Assembly (NCBI GenBank): GCA_015067375.1
Contig: SVMQ01000030.1
Span: forward strand, 1-15,101
From: Oscillospiraceae bacterium
Lineage (GTDB): Bacteria > Bacillota > Clostridia > Oscillospirales > Ruminococcaceae
Length of the DNA: 15,101 bases
Direction: 5' to 3'
Shown: positions 6,445 to 14,129 of the stretch, piece by piece
Layout: every line of letters begins with the position of its first letter
Numbering within the stretch: the first letter of the stretch is position 1
The notes under the pieces: model-generated
The model's database searches: none
The model's input: only the letters and a program-made list of their open reading frames with translations
Told to the model about the DNA's origin: nothing
Position numbers and translations under genes: made by a program

Positions 6445-8202
6445 TTACAGCGTCAGCGAAAGCGAATTCAGTCCTATGCTTCGTTTGTAGGAGATGCTCT
6501 TTGCCGATTCCTTTATTCTGAGAATGCCGTCGTCAGTGTTAACGGAAGTTATTTGTTTCATATGATCAAATGGTTTTCCGTTATCTCTGAAACGGATCGT
6601 TATTTCGTTGTTCTGGTTTATAAAGGTGATGTCAAGCCATTGCCTTCTGCCATTAGTAAAGCTATGCTTTACGATATCTGAGCATATTTCTTCCACACAT
6701 GCAGAAAGATCCTTTGCAGACTTTTCGTCACTCATGTACGTCAAACAGAAATCATACAGTTGATCCGATATATATTTTATCTCATCAATGCTGCCGTCTG
6801 TTGAGAATTCCAGCTTGTTCCGATCTTTTTCCGTGCTTTTGTCAAGCATCATAAGATCATCGAAACTGCGGGGGAATCTTTTGTTTCTTATCGCTATAAT
6901 AACAGCAAGTGTGATGATCGTAAGTGCTTCTCCGAGAACGAAAGCAAGCCACACACCGTCACTGTCCATAGGAAATATGAGTATTACAGAGGCAGCAAGC
7001 GTGTATATCAGCGATTGCAGCGAGCATAGGACCAATGACAGAACAGGCTTTTTTGTCGCCTGATAGAAGTTTATAAACGCCATGTTCAATGCTCTTAACG
7101 GCATTGATACTGCAAACATTATCATAGCAGCCGAAGCCATCTGAAGAGTATCAGCGCCTTCTATACCAAGTAACGAGGGGAGTGCCTCGGGAAATAGAAT
7201 GATCAGCACTGCTATGATCGAATTTGCTGTCACGCCAAGTCGTATTGCGCTTTTAAGCGTATCTTTCAAAGCAGTCCTGTCGCCTTCGCCGTAGAACATT
7301 CCTGCCACGGGCAGGATCGCTGTGCCCATTCCCATTGTGATAGCTCCGAGGAAGTTGTTCGCCTGGTTGCGGATATTGAGTACCGCAACCGCTCCTGAGC
7401 TTACAAGCGAGATGAGCATTATGTTCAGAACGACAGTTTTAACGGTATCGAATATTCTGTTTGCGGCTGTCGGTGCGCCGGTAATCAGCATCGCTGAAAG
7501 CTCTTTGGGAATACCTGACGGTTTTACCAGCCTGAGCGATGATACAGGGCGCAGGAAATGCGTGCAGGCAACTGCCACTGCCGCAACATAGCTCAGCGAG
7601 GTAGCAAGTGCCATTCCGAACATTCCAAGTTCAAATACGACCACCATTATTATGTCCAGGATTATATTCATTACCGTCATGACAACGATTGCAACAAGAG
7701 GAAGCCGCGGAGAGCCGTCTATCTTCAGATAGCCCATAAGTGCGGTAGTCATCAGAGTAGGCAGCGCACCCATAAAGAAGCCGAAGATATAGTCCCTTGC
7801 CATCGGGAGCAGTTCGTCGCGCGCACCCAGCATTACAGCGATTTGTTCAGGGAATATAAGTCCCGGTAGTGTGATCAGAACGCCGCATATCATAAGAAAT
7901 AATATTGTTATGGAAAAAATACCGGACATTTCCCTGTGGTCGCCTTTTCCGAGCGCATGGGCTGCTCTTGCTGTACCGCCGCTGGCAAAGATATTGCCTA
8001 TTGCGGAAAATATCAGCGATATAGGGCTTACGATACCCATGATACCAAGTGTCTCCGGTCCGATCAGTTGTCCCGCTATAATATTATCAACCAGCAAACC
8101 TATAGTGGCAGCAAGCGTTGATAATACCGATACGGTGACAAATGACAGATAAGTTTTTCGTACCAAGCAGTCGTTTCTATATATGTTATCCATTGTGTTC
8201 AT
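6445..8202 (-). CDS. MATE-family transporter fused to a C-terminal RsbW-like HATPase domain
   Basis: A 585-aa fusion. Residues ~15-450 are a MATE/MOP-superfamily multidrug or metabolite exporter of about 12 membrane helices, starting with the family-like TLAATIGLLVDNIIAGQLIG and SGGTARAAHALGKGDHRE. MATE proteins usually end near residue 450. This one continues as a soluble domain (~455-585) resembling an anti-sigma-type HATPase: ACVEEICSDIVKHSF (N-box region), IRFRDNGKPFD (G1) and an ending KSISYKRSIGLNSLSLTL. The magnesium-binding Asn of the N-box is replaced by Asp and the Gly-rich G2 box is missing, so catalysis may be lost while binding is kept. The start at 8202 overlaps the upstream kinase gene by 17 bp; GGCGG lies 8 nt before it, and ATG 8193 is an alternative. 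Substrate unknown. Inference: the domain couples transport state to the STAS/phosphatase pathway. Confidence 0.92.
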   Translation of the reverse strand: MNTMDNIYRNDCLVRKTYLSFVTVSVLSTLAATIGLLVDNIIAGQLIGPETLGIMGIVSPISLIFSAIGNIFASGGTARAAHALGKGDHREMSGIFSITILFLMICGVLITLPGLIFPEQIAVMLGARDELLPMARDYIFGFFMGALPTLMTTALMGYLKIDGSPRLPLVAIVVMTVMNIILDIIMVVVFELGMFGMALATSLSYVAAVAVACTHFLRPVSSLRLVKPSGIPKELSAMLITGAPTAANRIFDTVKTVVLNIMLISLVSSGAVAVLNIRNQANNFLGAITMGMGTAILPVAGMFYGEGDRTALKDTLKSAIRLGVTANSIIAVLIILFPEALPSLLGIEGADTLQMASAAMIMFAVSMPLRALNMAFINFYQATKKPVLSLVLCSLQSLIYTLAASVILIFPMDSDGVWLAFVLGEALTIITLAVIIAIRNKRFPRSFDDLMMLDKSTEKDRNKLEFSTDGSIDEIKYISDQLYDFCLTYMSDEKSAKDLSACVEEICSDIVKHSFTNGRRQWLDITFINQNNEITIRFRDNGKPFDHMKQITSVNTDDGILRIKESAKSISYKRSIGLNSLSLTL

Positions 8203-9184
8203 TTACTGTACCGCCAAGTGCGATGGTTATGCCATCGATGATATCCTCATGATTGATTATGAAGGAGTAGAATTTCTTGATCTGATCCAGATCCACACCA
8301 ATTCCACATTCACTGATACCCTGAAGTGCGAGAAAAGAGTGAACAGCACGAAGTGCAATGAAGGTCTCAAGCTCGTCCCAGTACCCCTCAGAGCAATTCT
8401 GATTAAGCTCGTAGCCGATTCGGAAATAAGGCAGGATATCCTCATATATGACCTTGCGCATATCTTCACCTGCTTTGTAGCCGTGCAGCAGGCAGTCCTG
8501 TATAAAAGTTGCAACATCGAAAAGATAGTGGCTGTAACAGCAGCTATCAAAGTCAAACACCCAGATGTTGTTGTTTTCAACAAAAAAATTGTCTTTGTGG
8601 AAATCTCCGTGGCAGATACCGTAAATTCCTGTTTCTTTAGGAAGGCTATCCACTTTTTCGATGATGCTGTTTACCCGTGCAAGCTCCGATTCGCTGAGCT
8701 TGCTGCGATGCTGCTCATAGGACAGTCCTATTTTTTCCAGGAGCGATCTGCGCTTGTAGTGCATACCGATCTCTTGTTCGTTGGTACTTACCTTATGTAT
8801 TTTTCCGAGAAGCTCACCGACGCAGATAAAGAACATCGGATTCATATCAACGGCAGTCTTTACATTTCCGCGCGCGGTACGGAACATAGAGGCACGGTAG
8901 GTGGTACCTTCTATGTCAAATTCCTCAAGATAGTTTCCCTGAAGTGACGGGTGAGGCTCACAGACGGTGTTGGTAAAGGATTTGAGATCGTCAAGCCACA
9001 TAAGCTCGCTCAGGATCTCACTACGGCTTTTATGTGCTGTTTTGCTGACCCTTATCATAAATGGCTTGTTCTCGAAAATAAACGCATAATTCTGCGTTGA
9101 AAAGAACACTTTTGCTTCATTTATATCTGCTCCATAATGGAGTAGTATTTTTTCTCTTAATAGCTGATTGATTTTATCGTCCAT
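8186..9184 (-). CDS. Aminoglycoside phosphotransferase/choline kinase-fold protein (APH, PF01636)
   Basis: A 332-aa cytoplasmic kinase of the APH family, which phosphorylates small molecules such as aminoglycosides, choline, homoserine or sugars. The catalytic loop is HGDFHKDNFF (His192, Asp194, His196, Asn199), and the metal-binding motif is FDFDSC (Asp211/Asp213). The N-lobe is represented by NYAFIFENKPFMIRVSK. The length and both active-site motifs are normal, so it is probably active. The substrate cannot be read from sequence; overall it resembles the CotS/APH-like proteins of Firmicutes more than dedicated resistance enzymes. ATG 9184 was chosen because GGAGG precedes it by 7 nt; a longer frame starting at 9253 would run through the promoter and the preceding terminator. 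First gene of a three-gene operon with the MATE fusion and the regulator. Inference: it modifies the compound that the transporter exports, or a signal that the system senses. Confidence 0.9.
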   Translation of the reverse strand: MDDKINQLLREKILLHYGADINEAKVFFSTQNYAFIFENKPFMIRVSKTAHKSRSEILSELMWLDDLKSFTNTVCEPHPSLQGNYLEEFDIEGTTYRASMFRTARGNVKTAVDMNPMFFICVGELLGKIHKVSTNEQEIGMHYKRRSLLEKIGLSYEQHRSKLSESELARVNSIIEKVDSLPKETGIYGICHGDFHKDNFFVENNNIWVFDFDSCCYSHYLFDVATFIQDCLLHGYKAGEDMRKVIYEDILPYFRIGYELNQNCSEGYWDELETFIALRAVHSFLALQGISECGIGVDLDQIKKFYSFIINHEDIIDGITIALGGTVNEHNG

Positions 9185-9206
9185 AGATATGCCTCCGTAT
9201 GCGTAA

Positions 9207-9235
9207 AGTTTAGCATATAACCAGTGACAAAACAA
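9207..9235 (-). promoter_or_regulatory. Activator-dependent promoter of the kinase/MATE/regulator operon
   Basis: On the minus strand: a weak -35 TTGTTT (9235-9230), a 17-nt spacer and the -10 TAAACT (9212-9207) with extended-10 TG just upstream (ATGC before TAAACT). The geometry is base for base that of the STAS promoter. An alternative is TTGTCA (9241-9236) with TATATG (9219-9214) at 16 nt, which is a fair match but has no counterpart in the other copy. Confidence 0.55.
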
Positions 9236-9241
9236 TGACAA
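9225..9241 (-). promoter_or_regulatory. Direct-repeat operator, copy 2 (TTGTCA, 11-bp period)
   Basis: On the minus strand TTGTCA occurs at 9241-9236 and 9230-9225, giving TTGTCATTGTTTTGTCA. It is identical to the 5091-5107 copy except for one base in the spacer, and is the same 12 nt from the -10. Its first base also closes the terminator stem of the injection-system operon, so the two elements are directly joined. Confidence 0.65.
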
Positions 9242-9276
9242 ATGCTGCTGCATTGACTAAGCCATGCAGCAGCATT
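9241..9276 (-). terminator. Terminator closing the contractile-system operon
   Basis: A perfect 13-bp stem AATGCTGCTGCAT / ATGCAGCAGCATT with a 10-nt loop, starting 3 nt after the stop of the 583-aa gene. The minus-strand tail is TTTGTCATTGTTTT, an interrupted T-tract that is itself the direct-repeat operator. Termination may therefore be incomplete, allowing some read-through into the kinase operon. Confidence 0.8.
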
Positions 9277-9279
9277 ATT

Positions 9280-11031
9280 TTATATATCACGTTTTCTGCT
9301 TACTATTATGTAGTTTACAGCCTTTCGTGTGGGATACTTAACGCTTGTTGCAGTAACGGTGTAAACGCCTTCCGCAGATGGTGCCTTGTAAAGTCCGTTC
9401 TGGCTTATGGTTCCGCCGTTTTTATCCTCTACCTTCCATATACAGTTGAGGTTATCGCAGCCTTCAATTATACATTCAAGACCTATAGTGCCGCGCGGCT
9501 CTATATTTACGAGATTAGGCTGAATGGAAATGCTCATTTTATCTATTTCCATTATGACCTTTTCGTTTTCGGTTTTCTTTTTGGTCGCCTGCCAGTGGAT
9601 TCTTATATTGCCCGAATGAAGCTTGTCAAGCAGTTTCACAGCTATACGGAAGGTGCCCTTATCGTTGTACGAGATCACGCTGTACTGTATTTTTGGGAAT
9701 TCCATTGCATAGGGGCTGCCCTCGAAAAGATCCGGAGATCCGAAAAGGACAGTATTGTCAGTCCCGACTGAACTGCTGTTGACTGGCTCTACACCAATGG
9801 TATAAGCTATCTCGCCCTCGCCGAGTCCATGTATTATTTCAGCGGAGTAGTACACCTTACCCTTGTAGTCCACAGTGATGTCAATGTTTTCAACACCGCT
9901 CGCAATAAGATCATCTTCTTCCTGACGAAGGGTGCTGACAGATTCGTTGACTCTGTCTGTCGCAGCGGAAAGCTGGTAGACAGGCTGTTTCGGGAGATTG
10001 TCGAGAAGATAAGAAAGGCGGCTGCCCATAATATACTGCTTATAGGGAAGTGGAGAGATGTTTTCTATATTGAGTATTCCGTTATTGTCCGAGAAACGGA
10101 TCTCGGCAAGATAGAGCGCATCTGCTTTAGAAGCATCTATATCCATTCCTGAAGCTTCGTGGAAATATTCTCTCAGTACACGCTTTTCCACAGGTTCATC
10201 TATGATCTCGACTGTAAAATCCAGACCATTGCTTATAACGAGCTGCTCATCTCCGATGCTGATATTAATGCTGTCTGCAGGGATAGAGATCTTGTTAATG
10301 CCGACCATTTTTCCTGATGGTGTAAGAATGATCTCCTCTTTCTGAATGTTGAATTTATCCGTGGCGTTGTAGTAGGATATTTCAGTGAATATCTCTCTGT
10401 TGTTGAAGAATGCGCCGTGAGTAAGTTCAAGCTCACAGGAAAGACTGCCGTTAAGATCACGTTTTTCTATCTCTACGGATAAAATAAGCTTTTCGTTTAC
10501 ATTGACGTACTTCGGCACTGTTACTTTTACTGTCAGATTGGGCTGGCATACTAGTTCCTTTGTAGTTTCAATGATAGGGAGCAGACCACAGGCAAGTGCT
10601 TCGGGCTTGTGATTTGTCAGATACAGGTGATAGCCTTCCGCTGTTCGGTTGTAACAGGTCATAAGACTATCCGCAAGAGGCGAAACCTGCTCTGTCATAG
10701 TCTCCTTGTATTCGATACAGAGATATGTCGCAAAATCGGCGTTTATGTTGTCGAAACCGTCTACGGAAGTTATATCTTTCAATACAGGGCTGCTGACAAG
10801 AATATCGTTTCCGAAAGCATCATATGCGTATCCGGCTTCGACGGAAACGGTGGTGCTGTCTATGCATACTACGTCCATACCCGAAACTACGCCGCAGCCG
10901 TAGTTTGCCAGACGCATCGCCTTAAGCTTGCTCTGCTGATATTCCTGTTCATCGCAGAAATCGCGCACTGTAAGCTGCTTGCCCTTGAAGTAATTATTTC
11001 TGATAAACTGAGATATTTCTTTTTTATTCAT
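9280..11031 (-). CDS. CIS-associated 583-aa protein with N-terminal YFxGKxLTVRDF motif and C-terminal Ig-like domain
   Basis: Last gene of the contractile-system operon. The N-terminus (residues ~10-75) reads RNNYFKGKQLTVRDFCDEQ, then YGCGVVSGMDV and SVEAGYAYDAFGNDI. From memory this resembles a protein family seen in contractile-injection-system loci (consensus like RYFxGKLLxVxDF...HGWGVVCGLxV...PGYAID); I cannot verify that here. Residues ~120-490 are beta-rich and unrecognised, containing SAEIIHGLGEGEIAYTIG and IRIHWQATKKK. Residues ~494-575 match a bacterial Ig-like (Big2-type) fold: IQPNLVNIEPRGTIGLECII, then WKVEDKNGGTISQNGLYKAP and GVYTVTATSVKYPTRKAV. No signal peptide, so it is likely assembled in the cytoplasm with the particle. 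Ig-like domains commonly decorate tail surfaces, so a fibre, adhesin or baseplate-periphery role is plausible (inference). ATG 11031 is preferred to 11037 because AAAGGA lies 7 nt upstream. Confidence 0.75.
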   Translation of the reverse strand: MNKKEISQFIRNNYFKGKQLTVRDFCDEQEYQQSKLKAMRLANYGCGVVSGMDVVCIDSTTVSVEAGYAYDAFGNDILVSSPVLKDITSVDGFDNINADFATYLCIEYKETMTEQVSPLADSLMTCYNRTAEGYHLYLTNHKPEALACGLLPIIETTKELVCQPNLTVKVTVPKYVNVNEKLILSVEIEKRDLNGSLSCELELTHGAFFNNREIFTEISYYNATDKFNIQKEEIILTPSGKMVGINKISIPADSINISIGDEQLVISNGLDFTVEIIDEPVEKRVLREYFHEASGMDIDASKADALYLAEIRFSDNNGILNIENISPLPYKQYIMGSRLSYLLDNLPKQPVYQLSAATDRVNESVSTLRQEEDDLIASGVENIDITVDYKGKVYYSAEIIHGLGEGEIAYTIGVEPVNSSSVGTDNTVLFGSPDLFEGSPYAMEFPKIQYSVISYNDKGTFRIAVKLLDKLHSGNIRIHWQATKKKTENEKVIMEIDKMSISIQPNLVNIEPRGTIGLECIIEGCDNLNCIWKVEDKNGGTISQNGLYKAPSAEGVYTVTATSVKYPTRKAVNYIIVSRKRDI

Positions 11032-11046
11032 ACTCATTTCCTTTCG

Positions 11047-11076
11047 GACAGATCGTCTGAAATATACCGATCTGTC
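11047..11076. other. Intercistronic inverted repeat overlapping a stop codon
   Basis: The 9-bp perfect arms GACAGATCG (11047-11055) and CGATCTGTC (11068-11076) enclose a 12-nt loop. It fills most of the 43-bp gap between the gpI-like gene and the 583-aa gene; one arm includes the first two bases of the stop codon, and the hairpin ends just before the next ribosome binding site. There is no T-tract, so it is not a terminator. An RNA-stability, processing or translation role is possible. Confidence 0.5.
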
Positions 11077-12067
11077 AGTCTGACAGTATCATACCGCTGT
11101 CGAAGCTATCGTCGGACAACAGGAGCGTGTCATTATGTGTAGTGCTGTTGTTGCGCCTGAGAACCAGTCTGCCTTGAATGCCGACAGGGGTGAATTCTTT
11201 TATCAGCCTTATCAGCTCCGAATGATGTCTGCCTGAGGGTATATCATCATAATCCACGGTTACGGTGAACTCACTTCGTCCGGTTATATCTATATCGGCG
11301 GGGTGGCCCAGAAGTATTTCAAGCATTTCGGCAAGAGCCGTCTGCGTACCTTTCATGCGTATCAGCCGACTACTGTGACGTACCATTTCTCTCAGTGCAT
11401 CATCGCCCCATAGACTGCCGGTTTTTATGCCCTGCCATTCCTGTAGCTTTTCCAGCATCGCAGTGTCTGCTGTGTCGATATCAAGCTGTCGGTCAAATTC
11501 CGAGATCTGTTGGTCAATGTTATTGAATACCGCACGGTACAATGCAAGCATGGATGCCAGCTGCCCGTTATCATTACGTCCGAAACATTCAGGAAGTGCG
11601 TCAAGATAGGTCTGATAAGGATAGTGTATGGTAAGCGAGCTTATTTCAAGCTTTTTCCCGTTATCCGGTACTGCTTCCACAACAAACCACAGATATCGTC
11701 CTTTCAGCGTATGCAGAGGAGCGCTGTGTGGATTTACAAACGTTACCGCACGTATATCTGAGGATATCATAGACGGATCACCTTCCATGATAGCCTTCAG
11801 TGCTTCCTGAGTTGGAGCTTCTGCTCCACCGATGTTAACGGTCAGCTTATTACTTGCAAAAGCAGTAAACCTGAAAAAGCTGTTTGGATCCAGCTGATGG
11901 GATATATCAACATGATCCCATATAGTGCCGTTAGTTCCGCTGTCCAACGTATTACTGATCCACCAGCCTGTTTTGTCGAAACTGAGCGTGTCAGCTACAT
12001 CGGCGTTGTTCAGGGCTCCTTTTGATATTGTATCCCCACTGCAAAAAGCGAAGTATTTATTGTTCAA
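11075..12067 (-). CDS. Phage tail protein, P2 gpI-like (TIGR02242-like), TTG start
   Basis: A 330-aa baseplate component. The diagnostic part is residues ~150-275: YLDALPECFGRNDNGQLASM, then YRAVFNNIDQQISEFDRQLD, LEKLQEWQGIKTGSLW and IRMKGTQTALAEMLEILLG. This pattern (YLP..., helices around the Id...fd stretch, L..W.G, then a KGT..gl motif) is that of gpI-like tail proteins found after the baseplate J genes in contractile tails and eCIS. The N-terminal ~150 residues are a separate beta-rich domain (FFRFTAFASNKLTVNIGG). The start is TTG at 12067: AAAGGAGG lies 7 nt before it and no better ATG is near, which makes it one of the best ribosome binding sites in the operon. It begins 28 nt after the upstream wedge gene. 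In the family, gpI helps join wedge and hub; here the same role is inferred. Confidence 0.85.
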   Translation of the reverse strand: MNNKYFAFCSGDTISKGALNNADVADTLSFDKTGWWISNTLDSGTNGTIWDHVDISHQLDPNSFFRFTAFASNKLTVNIGGAEAPTQEALKAIMEGDPSMISSDIRAVTFVNPHSAPLHTLKGRYLWFVVEAVPDNGKKLEISSLTIHYPYQTYLDALPECFGRNDNGQLASMLALYRAVFNNIDQQISEFDRQLDIDTADTAMLEKLQEWQGIKTGSLWGDDALREMVRHSSRLIRMKGTQTALAEMLEILLGHPADIDITGRSEFTVTVDYDDIPSGRHHSELIRLIKEFTPVGIQGRLVLRRNNSTTHNDTLLLSDDSFDSGMILSD

Positions 12068-12095
12068 GCTGTTTCCTCCTTTAAGGGGCAGAAGA

Positions 12096-14102
12096 TCAGT
12101 TAATATCTGCCGATTTAAGATATAATCTGCTGCCTGAGGTAGCGGTGATGCTGGTATGGGAAACGCCCTCGTTGGGGTATATCGTCATTTTCAGCGAAGA
12201 CACGCTGTCCACACATTTGAGTGCGCTTACGGCTTTCAGCAGCTCGGCATAATCGACTGTTCCTGCTGAGCGCTGTGCGAAATAGACTTTCACAAAGCTT
12301 ATGATATCATCTCTGACATCTGCTGTTGCGGGAGCCGCATTGACAGTCATTCTGACGCAAACGGGGATATATTCGGGGAAGACTACACGAAGCTTTGTCG
12401 TAATGAGGCAGGCTCTGCTGAGGGCTTTTCGGATATTTTCCGTATACCAGTCGAGTGCATTGTGGTTTCTGCCGTAAAGCTCACATTCAGGCTCTATAAG
12501 CAGCGTTATTGAGTTATTGCCGCTGTCGAATACCTCTGCGCTTTTGATAAACAAGCCTTTGACATCCATTGCAGCTGAAATGAAATCCTGCTCGGTAAGC
12601 AGCGTGTGTTCGGTCTTTTCGGTGAGTATTCGTCTGAAGAAATGCTCGGTGCTCTCATGGTTTGTGCCGCCGTGGGCATTTATTATGCGTATTCCGTTTT
12701 CAGCGGATCTGTTGTCCGCTATATTTCCGCTTTCTCCGTCTGTGAGAACGAGAGAGGTCAGAATAAGCTCACCATGCGGAACCGCACCATGAATATCGTC
12801 ACCGAAAACAATACAGCCAAGCTGTTCGTCTATTGTGAATACCTTGTCGGAAGATCCGCAGGTATGAAGCTTTTCGGTGTAGTTCCATTCCTGCCATAAT
12901 GCGTCCTCGCGGTCTTCTTTAATCATTAACTTACAAGCACTGCCGATAACGCCGCTGAAATTGAGCATTATTTTACTGTTAGAGCAGTTTTCGCATTTGT
13001 AAACGGTAAAATCGTGAACATATTCTTTTTCATAAAGCACCAGCATAAGTGCGTCATCGTATATGTCATCGTGCGCAAAGAGATCAAGCAGAGCTGTTCT
13101 CGATGACGTTGCAAGGCGATATTCGCCGTTCTCGTTCACAACATCATAAGCGATATCCATGTCTTCTGCGGCACAATAGCCTGCGGCAGTTTTAACAAAC
13201 AATCTGTAAATTCCGCTTTCGGCAAGAGCATGGCTGAATACCATTTTGTTTTCAGCAAAGCTTTCGTGGCCGAATTTTACAGAGGTGCATTTGGTATCGG
13301 TCTGCATGAGCTGAACGCAGGAAAGATATGCGCCTGTAATAATCGGGAGCTTATCAAAACCGCGCTTTTTTACTACTGCGCGGATAGGATAAACACCGTC
13401 AAGTTCGGTATGTGTTCGGTTGAGTCTGAGTACCGTTTCACCTGTTCTAAAGCAGTTGAAGGTGCCGTCGGATACAAGATCTGAATCACACCATGAGCCA
13501 TTGCTGTAAAACTGCCACACTATCTCGGAACCCGTATCGAAATCATCCATGTTATCGGGTAAAGTTCGTCCTTGTGCATCAAAAACAAGCGTAATATTTA
13601 CATCTTCATCAGATGGCAGCGGTTGTGCAAAGCCTATTACGAAATCGTCGCTGTGTGAAAACATCGTAACGCTTGGTGCTTTTTCGCTGGCATCAACTGC
13701 GGAAATAAGGTTGCTCTTACCGTTCATACTGCCGTATCTTACAGCTTTGTTTCCGTCATAGACCGCGTTATTCGCCAGTTCAAAAACATGGCCTTCGGTA
13801 TGCAATTTAGTACCTTTGCACAAACTGATGCATTTGGAAAAACAGGCGGTTGCCGATGCAGCGGCCGAAGTGTGTGGCTCAAAACCGTACAGTCTGCCGA
13901 GATACGTGATGGCATCGGCACTGATCTTATTCATGTTTGAGCGTTGTTCCAGCGCAAGATATGTCAGCAGCTCAAGCAGTGCAATGCCTACGCTGTTTTC
14001 GGTAAGGTTGGTCCATTCCGTTGTAAGCGTGGGTATTCTGCTTTTAAGTCTTGCCAGTGTATCTTCAAAATCAGGTCTACCGATCTCAGGCAGTTCCAGC
14101 AT
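12096..14102 (-). CDS. Baseplate wedge protein, baseplate J/Afp12-like
   Basis: A complete 668-aa baseplate wedge protein. The N-terminus LTENSVGIALLELLTYLALE (residues ~31-50) matches the DPGIALLELFAWLAE-type opening of the 'putative baseplate assembly protein' family seen in eCIS. The C-terminal half has the baseplate-J signature: GCIVFGDDIHGAVPHGE (~residue 425-440), then SGNIADN, HGGTNHES (~475) and LTEQDFISAAMDVKG, corresponding to the FGDG..G..P, GGxDxES and T..Dy motifs of the family. In Afp, PVC and tail bacteriocins two such proteins together form the wedge ring; here it follows another J-like gene 27 nt upstream, matching the afp11-afp12 order. GGAG lies 10 nt before the ATG. It differs from the family in the middle (~150-400), which holds a Cys-containing section (CENCSN near residue 370) that I cannot place. 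Confidence 0.88.
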   Translation of the reverse strand: MLELPEIGRPDFEDTLARLKSRIPTLTTEWTNLTENSVGIALLELLTYLALEQRSNMNKISADAITYLGRLYGFEPHTSAAASATACFSKCISLCKGTKLHTEGHVFELANNAVYDGNKAVRYGSMNGKSNLISAVDASEKAPSVTMFSHSDDFVIGFAQPLPSDEDVNITLVFDAQGRTLPDNMDDFDTGSEIVWQFYSNGSWCDSDLVSDGTFNCFRTGETVLRLNRTHTELDGVYPIRAVVKKRGFDKLPIITGAYLSCVQLMQTDTKCTSVKFGHESFAENKMVFSHALAESGIYRLFVKTAAGYCAAEDMDIAYDVVNENGEYRLATSSRTALLDLFAHDDIYDDALMLVLYEKEYVHDFTVYKCENCSNSKIMLNFSGVIGSACKLMIKEDREDALWQEWNYTEKLHTCGSSDKVFTIDEQLGCIVFGDDIHGAVPHGELILTSLVLTDGESGNIADNRSAENGIRIINAHGGTNHESTEHFFRRILTEKTEHTLLTEQDFISAAMDVKGLFIKSAEVFDSGNNSITLLIEPECELYGRNHNALDWYTENIRKALSRACLITTKLRVVFPEYIPVCVRMTVNAAPATADVRDDIISFVKVYFAQRSAGTVDYAELLKAVSALKCVDSVSSLKMTIYPNEGVSHTSITATSGSRLYLKSADIN

Positions 14103-14129
14103 ACTTTGTTCACTCCAGTTTTCAGAGCA

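Noticed and set aside
8130..8150. TGACAA followed by TGACAG near the MATE 5' end, resembling the operator
   Set aside because: The period is 7 bp rather than 11, it lies inside coding sequence, and no -10 sits at the right distance.
9185..9253. Longer N-terminus of the APH-like kinase, starting at 9253
   Set aside because: The added 23 codons would lie over the terminator stem, the direct repeats and the promoter, and GGAGG supports the start at 9184.
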